This document shows positions 59,961 to 64,000 of a DNA stretch of 64,000 nt, in pieces. Source of the stretch: Saturnia japonica (lineage: Eukaryota > Arthropoda > Insecta > Lepidoptera > Saturniidae); assembly GCA_033032175.1 (NCBI GenBank), contig CM065322.1:11966001-12030000 (forward strand), written 5' to 3'. Each line of letters begins with the position of its first letter. The first letter of the stretch is position 1. Under the pieces are notes generated by a model, which was not told the origin of the DNA, searched no databases, and was given only the letters and a program-made list of their open reading frames with translations. A program made the position numbers and the translations under genes.

Positions 59961-61060
59961 TGTTATTTTCTTTTGTCTTGTAAATTGCTCTTCAAGCGAA
60001 AAAAGTCGGGAATATAAACTGTATTTAATATCATTGTTAAGCCAGACAAGTCATTGACTGACAAAAGTAACAAAGCTTGTTAGGTATTTTAAAAATATTT
60101 ACATTTTTTTTTACGTAGCTGTTTGCAATTGTTCTAAAATTACTTACGTCTAATTCAGTATGATTAATAATTTTCTTGGTTAATTACAGGTATATGCTAT
60201 GAAATCCTTAAGTTTTTCTGTAAAATAACTAAGTAGCTAGGTTGATTACAGTAACTTAATAATTATAATACTTTGTAAAAGAATTATTTTACACAATTGC
60301 TCATTGTTTTGTTGTAGGCGCCTAAAGGAAAAAATTTAATTACCTACGGCAAAATGATATTGTATGCAATAGTAAAATGAATCAATATTTTTTTAACAGA
60401 ATTCTATAATTAGTAAAAACTTTCACCACAGAAAAGTATATATATTAAAAGAAAGGTGCAATATAGGCGTATTTTTTTTGTTAAGAATGAAATATTTTCC
60501 TCCCCTACTAAACGTATCAAAAGAAGTATCGTTTCAAATATAAAAATACGAGAGTAATTTCTTACTACATTATACAAACGGGCGGGGCCGCTGGTATAGC
60601 TAATTTACCTATAAGTCTTTATGAATGCTGTGAAAAGTAAAAAGTTATAGAACCCAAAGATAAAACCTGATTCGTTTTGTGGGAAATAGGTCTAACTAAA
60701 CCCTAAATTAAAAGAGATGAAAACACACGTGATTTATAGCAACACCTACCATGAAATATTAGTCCTAGTAGTTCAAATAAAGGACTTGATATGACAATAA
60801 GACTCAATAATTGTTAAGTAAACTTGCTGTAACGCACAGGCTTGCAGAATAAACAGATGTTTATTGTATTTATTATTGATATTAACTATGCATCTAAATA
60901 AATGGAATTAGACAGCCTTGACACAGTCGGTACATTATCTTCAATATTACGTTATGCGTAAGAAAAACAATAAACAGAATTAACTGGTTAATAAATATTA
61001 CTTTTTGAATTTAGCATGTTTCTGTCTGTTCCTAGTATATCTATTTGGTATTCATCTACA
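59961..61060. other. Intergenic, no gene seen
   Basis: AT-rich; a repeat end lies near 60580 ('acgggcggggccgctggtatagcta'). Nothing coding recognised. Confidence 0.35.
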
Positions 61061-61064
61061 GTAC

Positions 61065-61640
61065 CAATATTATAGAGAGGAAAGCTTTGATTTTTTGTTT
61101 GTTGTTTTTTTGGTTGTAATGGTTAAACTCAAAAACTACTATACCGATTTTAAAAATTCATTACTTTAAAGCTACAGTATCAGCGAGTAGGTAACATATG
61201 CTATATTATATTTTGAAAAATTAATTTATTCCTCATAAAAATATCGATAGTTTTACACAAAGTATAAAAAATTGCCTACACGGGTGCGTTGGCTGTTTGT
61301 CGTATAAAATTAACATGGGCGAAACCGTGGGGCGCAGCTAGTTGTAAATAAATATCTATCTATACTATAATTATATAAAGCTGAAGAGATTGTCTAGTAG
61401 TTTGAACGTGCCTATTTCTGGAACTACCAGTCTGAATAGAAAAATTATTTTTTCATTCTGTAGTCCTATTTATTGAGGAAGGTTATATGCTATATAACTT
61501 TACGCTTTGACCCTAAAGAGCACAGCAGTAACCATGAACGTAAAACAATCTGGCTTGGCATCTGGCAATCGGGTGTGTTGGCGGGGCATCTCGGTGGATA
61601 GTTGCTGCAATAAATTTATCACCGATAAGACCGATATGAT
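61065..61640. repeat. Two opposed copies of the 'CACGGTTTCACCCG' family
   Basis: 61070-61342 is a minus-strand copy ending 'gggcgaaaccgtggggcgcagctagttg'. 61360-61640 carries the tail-type sequence ('tataaagctgaagagattgt', 'tttgaacgtgcctatttctggaactaccagtctgaatag'). Confidence 0.6.
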
Positions 61641-62660
61641 ACTTACCTAATTATTGTATACCAGATCTATAATATTTCAGATAAATCATTCTTCTCATAA
61701 TGAGTATGGATATTGGATTTTTTTTTTGTATTCGACAGGATTGTGTACATCTATATAATTCTTACTTACAGTAACTTTTGTCAAATTGCATTTCTTGATC
61801 TGTTTTCCTATCTCTTTTGTTTCAACATGCTGGTAACAAAATTTGTAACGTTTTTAAATTGCGTTTAGAGCGAGTAATAACGCGTCTATTGATAAAAATT
61901 CATTGCATCTACCAACGAATTTTTCGAAATATACATACATTTACTAATTTAAATTTGTAAAACTATCGACTGACGGTGAAGGCTAACATCGTGGGGAAAC
62001 CTGAACGCTAAGAAATGATGTTGTACTATCACCGTATATGGGAAAATTAAGAACTGTGGATTTCTCGGCGTTTGAAATTGCAAAAACGTCATGTGCTGGT
62101 GTGGTAATTAATCGGAGAGGGACCTCGTTGCCCAGCTGTGGGCCACTTACAGGCTGGTATAATGTATTATTTACAAAGACACGGATGGCAACTGTTGATG
62201 ATAGTCAGGCGAGTATAGCTGCTAGTAGCTAGTACACAATATAATGAAGTGCCTAGGTACTTATTCGTCATTCATGCTTCCCGTGTGAACTAGTTTGGTT
62301 ATGTCACAGTAGTTACTGTGACTACAAATTGTATCTAGGTATTTTTTACGTGCGGTTTTGAGAGGGTTCTATTTATGTGTAAATTTTTCTGAATTTAAAT
62401 ACCTACGTTTCTAAATGAAAGGTATGTTGCACTTTATAACATGTTATCTTTATATATATAAGTAGGTAAATAAAAAGAAATAAAATTGAAAATGTCTGTT
62501 TGTAATGTGAAAATAACAGGTTGTTACTAAATGCATATGAAATTAAGTAAACTAAAGTATTACTGCGCAAATACGCGTGCGTAATCGTAGTGACACCGCT
62601 TGTTGTAACATGTATTTTATTCTACAAGATCGTGATAATCTAATGCTTAGTTAGGTTTTT
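61641..62660. other. Intergenic, no gene seen
   Basis: A 64-codon frame at 62038-62232 has no recognisable domain or splice-supported neighbours. The rest is AT-rich. Confidence 0.3.
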
Positions 62661-62679
62661 ATTTATCTTAACTTAGCAA

Positions 62680-63080
62680 CTAATCCTAGGTGCTATTACT
62701 GCCATTATCGAGTGTCTTAAGAGTGTTTAAGAGAGGTAGGAAACAGAAAAAATTCTCTCTACTTGATCTCCATCCTATAAAAGATTGTAGTCAAATAACC
62801 TTGTGTTGTGTTCTTGTGGTGAGTAGTGTTTCTAGAGCTCCTTGTGGAAGGAAAGTTTATCGTAAAGAGATATTTATGTAGATTAGCATGACAGCGGCTA
62901 CCGCTGATGGATTATGATCTCTCGGTGGTCGTCGTTGTGTTTGGATTGTACTGTGCTTACCATAAGGGAATGTACCGTCAATTTGCCGCGCTACTTTAAA
63001 AAAAATGAAGGTCGGCAACGCGCTATGAATATATATATCTCTATTGCTACAATCGTCCATATACCGTAAGCTTGTTTGTC
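62680..63080 (+). repeat. Interspersed repeat related to 50740-50965
   Basis: 'attgtagtcaaataaccttgtgttgtgttcttgtggtgagtagtgtttctagagctcc' matches 50800-50855. 62885-63010 also matches 31110-31250, joined in the same order, so both belong to one longer family. Confidence 0.6.
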
Positions 63081-64000
63081 ACTAAGTTGTATAAAAAGAG
63101 TTTTCTGGTTAGTCCAATTATCTAACAAAATAGATAGCCCTCTTTTTAGAACTTTCTACGGAGTTTTTGTGCTATCTCAGAATTCATGGTCCATGTTGTT
63201 ATTTCAGTAGGTTATTATTTCTATTAATTTTTATATTTTTATGCTCATCTATAAAGTGCACGTTATAGATGGGTAGGTGTCAAGTGTCACTCATCGTTTC
63301 CCGTTCCACAATAACGTAGGTTATAGATGTCTAAGTAGACGCATGTAAGAATGTTTGATATTTAATATAATTGTGTAACTTGTAATGAGTGGAATATAAT
63401 AATGACTATATATGAACATAAAATTTTATTCAAATAAATAACCGGGCTCAACCTACAATTTCCAATCAACTTGTGAACAATAACAAAGGTCACGTATGAA
63501 AAAAATACCTGTATTATAAAATATAAGATCAAACAGCACAAAGGAGACGGGTATTTCTGGGCTCAGAATGTAATTAATTGAAATATGGTTTATAAAATCG
63601 AATATATTTTTTTTTAAAATCGCACAATATCATTAAAATTCACAATCAACAAAATAAGTAAACTAATAACTTTAAAAGATAATAAACATAACCCTTTTTT
63701 AATATTAATTCTACTTCAAAAATAGTTTACCTAATTGAAGTTTATTACATGACTTCACTTATACGAAGTAGCCTAAATCTCTGCTTTTAGATTGCAAAAA
63801 ATCCGCTTTTTTTCTGTAACTGTTTGATAACGCATTAGCTATTGATTTACACCATTTTGATATTTTTACATCTCTTTTTTTATTCAGGTCCATGTCTGTA
63901 TGAAAGAGTATTCGTCTCCTGTATGAATACAAAATTTTAAAAAAAACACTACATGACAGGCTAAGATCCCACCAAAACTCTAATGTTTAGGTTGATGGCA
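63081..64000. other. Intergenic to the window end, no gene seen
   Basis: AT-rich sequence without recognisable coding or complete repeats. Confidence 0.3.

Noticed and set aside
62038..62232. 64-codon frame
   Set aside because: No domain, signal peptide, splice context or promoter; about the length expected by chance in 64 kb.

Overview
The window is nuclear DNA of a lepidopteran insect, most likely a moth. It is AT-rich and dense in interspersed repeats of types common in Lepidoptera: tRNA-headed SINEs, A-tailed elements, truncated LINEs, mariner and Tc1 copies, and a repeat family beginning near a 'GCCCCACGGTTTCACCCG' motif. The host genes have eukaryotic introns. About a tenth of the window is host coding sequence or recognisable transposon coding sequence.

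The main content is a tandem array of three plus-strand UDP-glycosyltransferase (UGT) genes: UGT-A (20046-25723), UGT-B (35944-44548) and UGT-C (48926-56276). I rebuilt each from eight coding exons with GT..AG junctions and matching phases. They encode 520, 519 and 520 residues with no internal stop. All three have a signal peptide, the acceptor-side His, the UGT signature, a C-terminal membrane anchor and a KKxx ER-retention tail. A and B are recent duplicates; C is an older paralogue. They look like the lepidopteran UGT40 group, which conjugates plant toxins, insecticides and endogenous lipophiles. A and B share an upstream block that may hold a 5'-UTR exon. They are about 96% identical from exon 4 onward but far more diverged in exons 1-3.

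Left of the array, 2096-3058 is an intronless 320-aa SDR/epimerase-fold gene very like bacterial D-erythronate dehydrogenase (DenD). It sits behind insect-type promoter elements and is a strong candidate for horizontal transfer from bacteria. Next to it on the minus strand is the 5' part of a small secreted-peptide gene (TATA box, signal-peptide exon and a second exon, 4320-3687).

The mobile DNA includes a young Ty3-type LTR retrotransposon (9251-13839, 149-bp LTRs with one difference, TSD CTATG, tRNA-Leu-like primer site) whose pol is broken by an in-frame TGA and a frameshift. There is also a dead mariner nested in an older repeat (about 15207-16493), a dead Tc1-like copy (about 7780-8760), a degenerate LINE with an RT core (about 58850-59960), several LINE 3' ends, at least three SINE-like families, and a ~108-bp tandem array (16785-17390).

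Together the host genes suggest detoxification (the UGTs), sugar-acid metabolism of bacterial origin (the DenD-like enzyme) and a secreted peptide. I see no bacterial operon, CRISPR array or rRNA gene. All identities come from reading the sequence without database searches.
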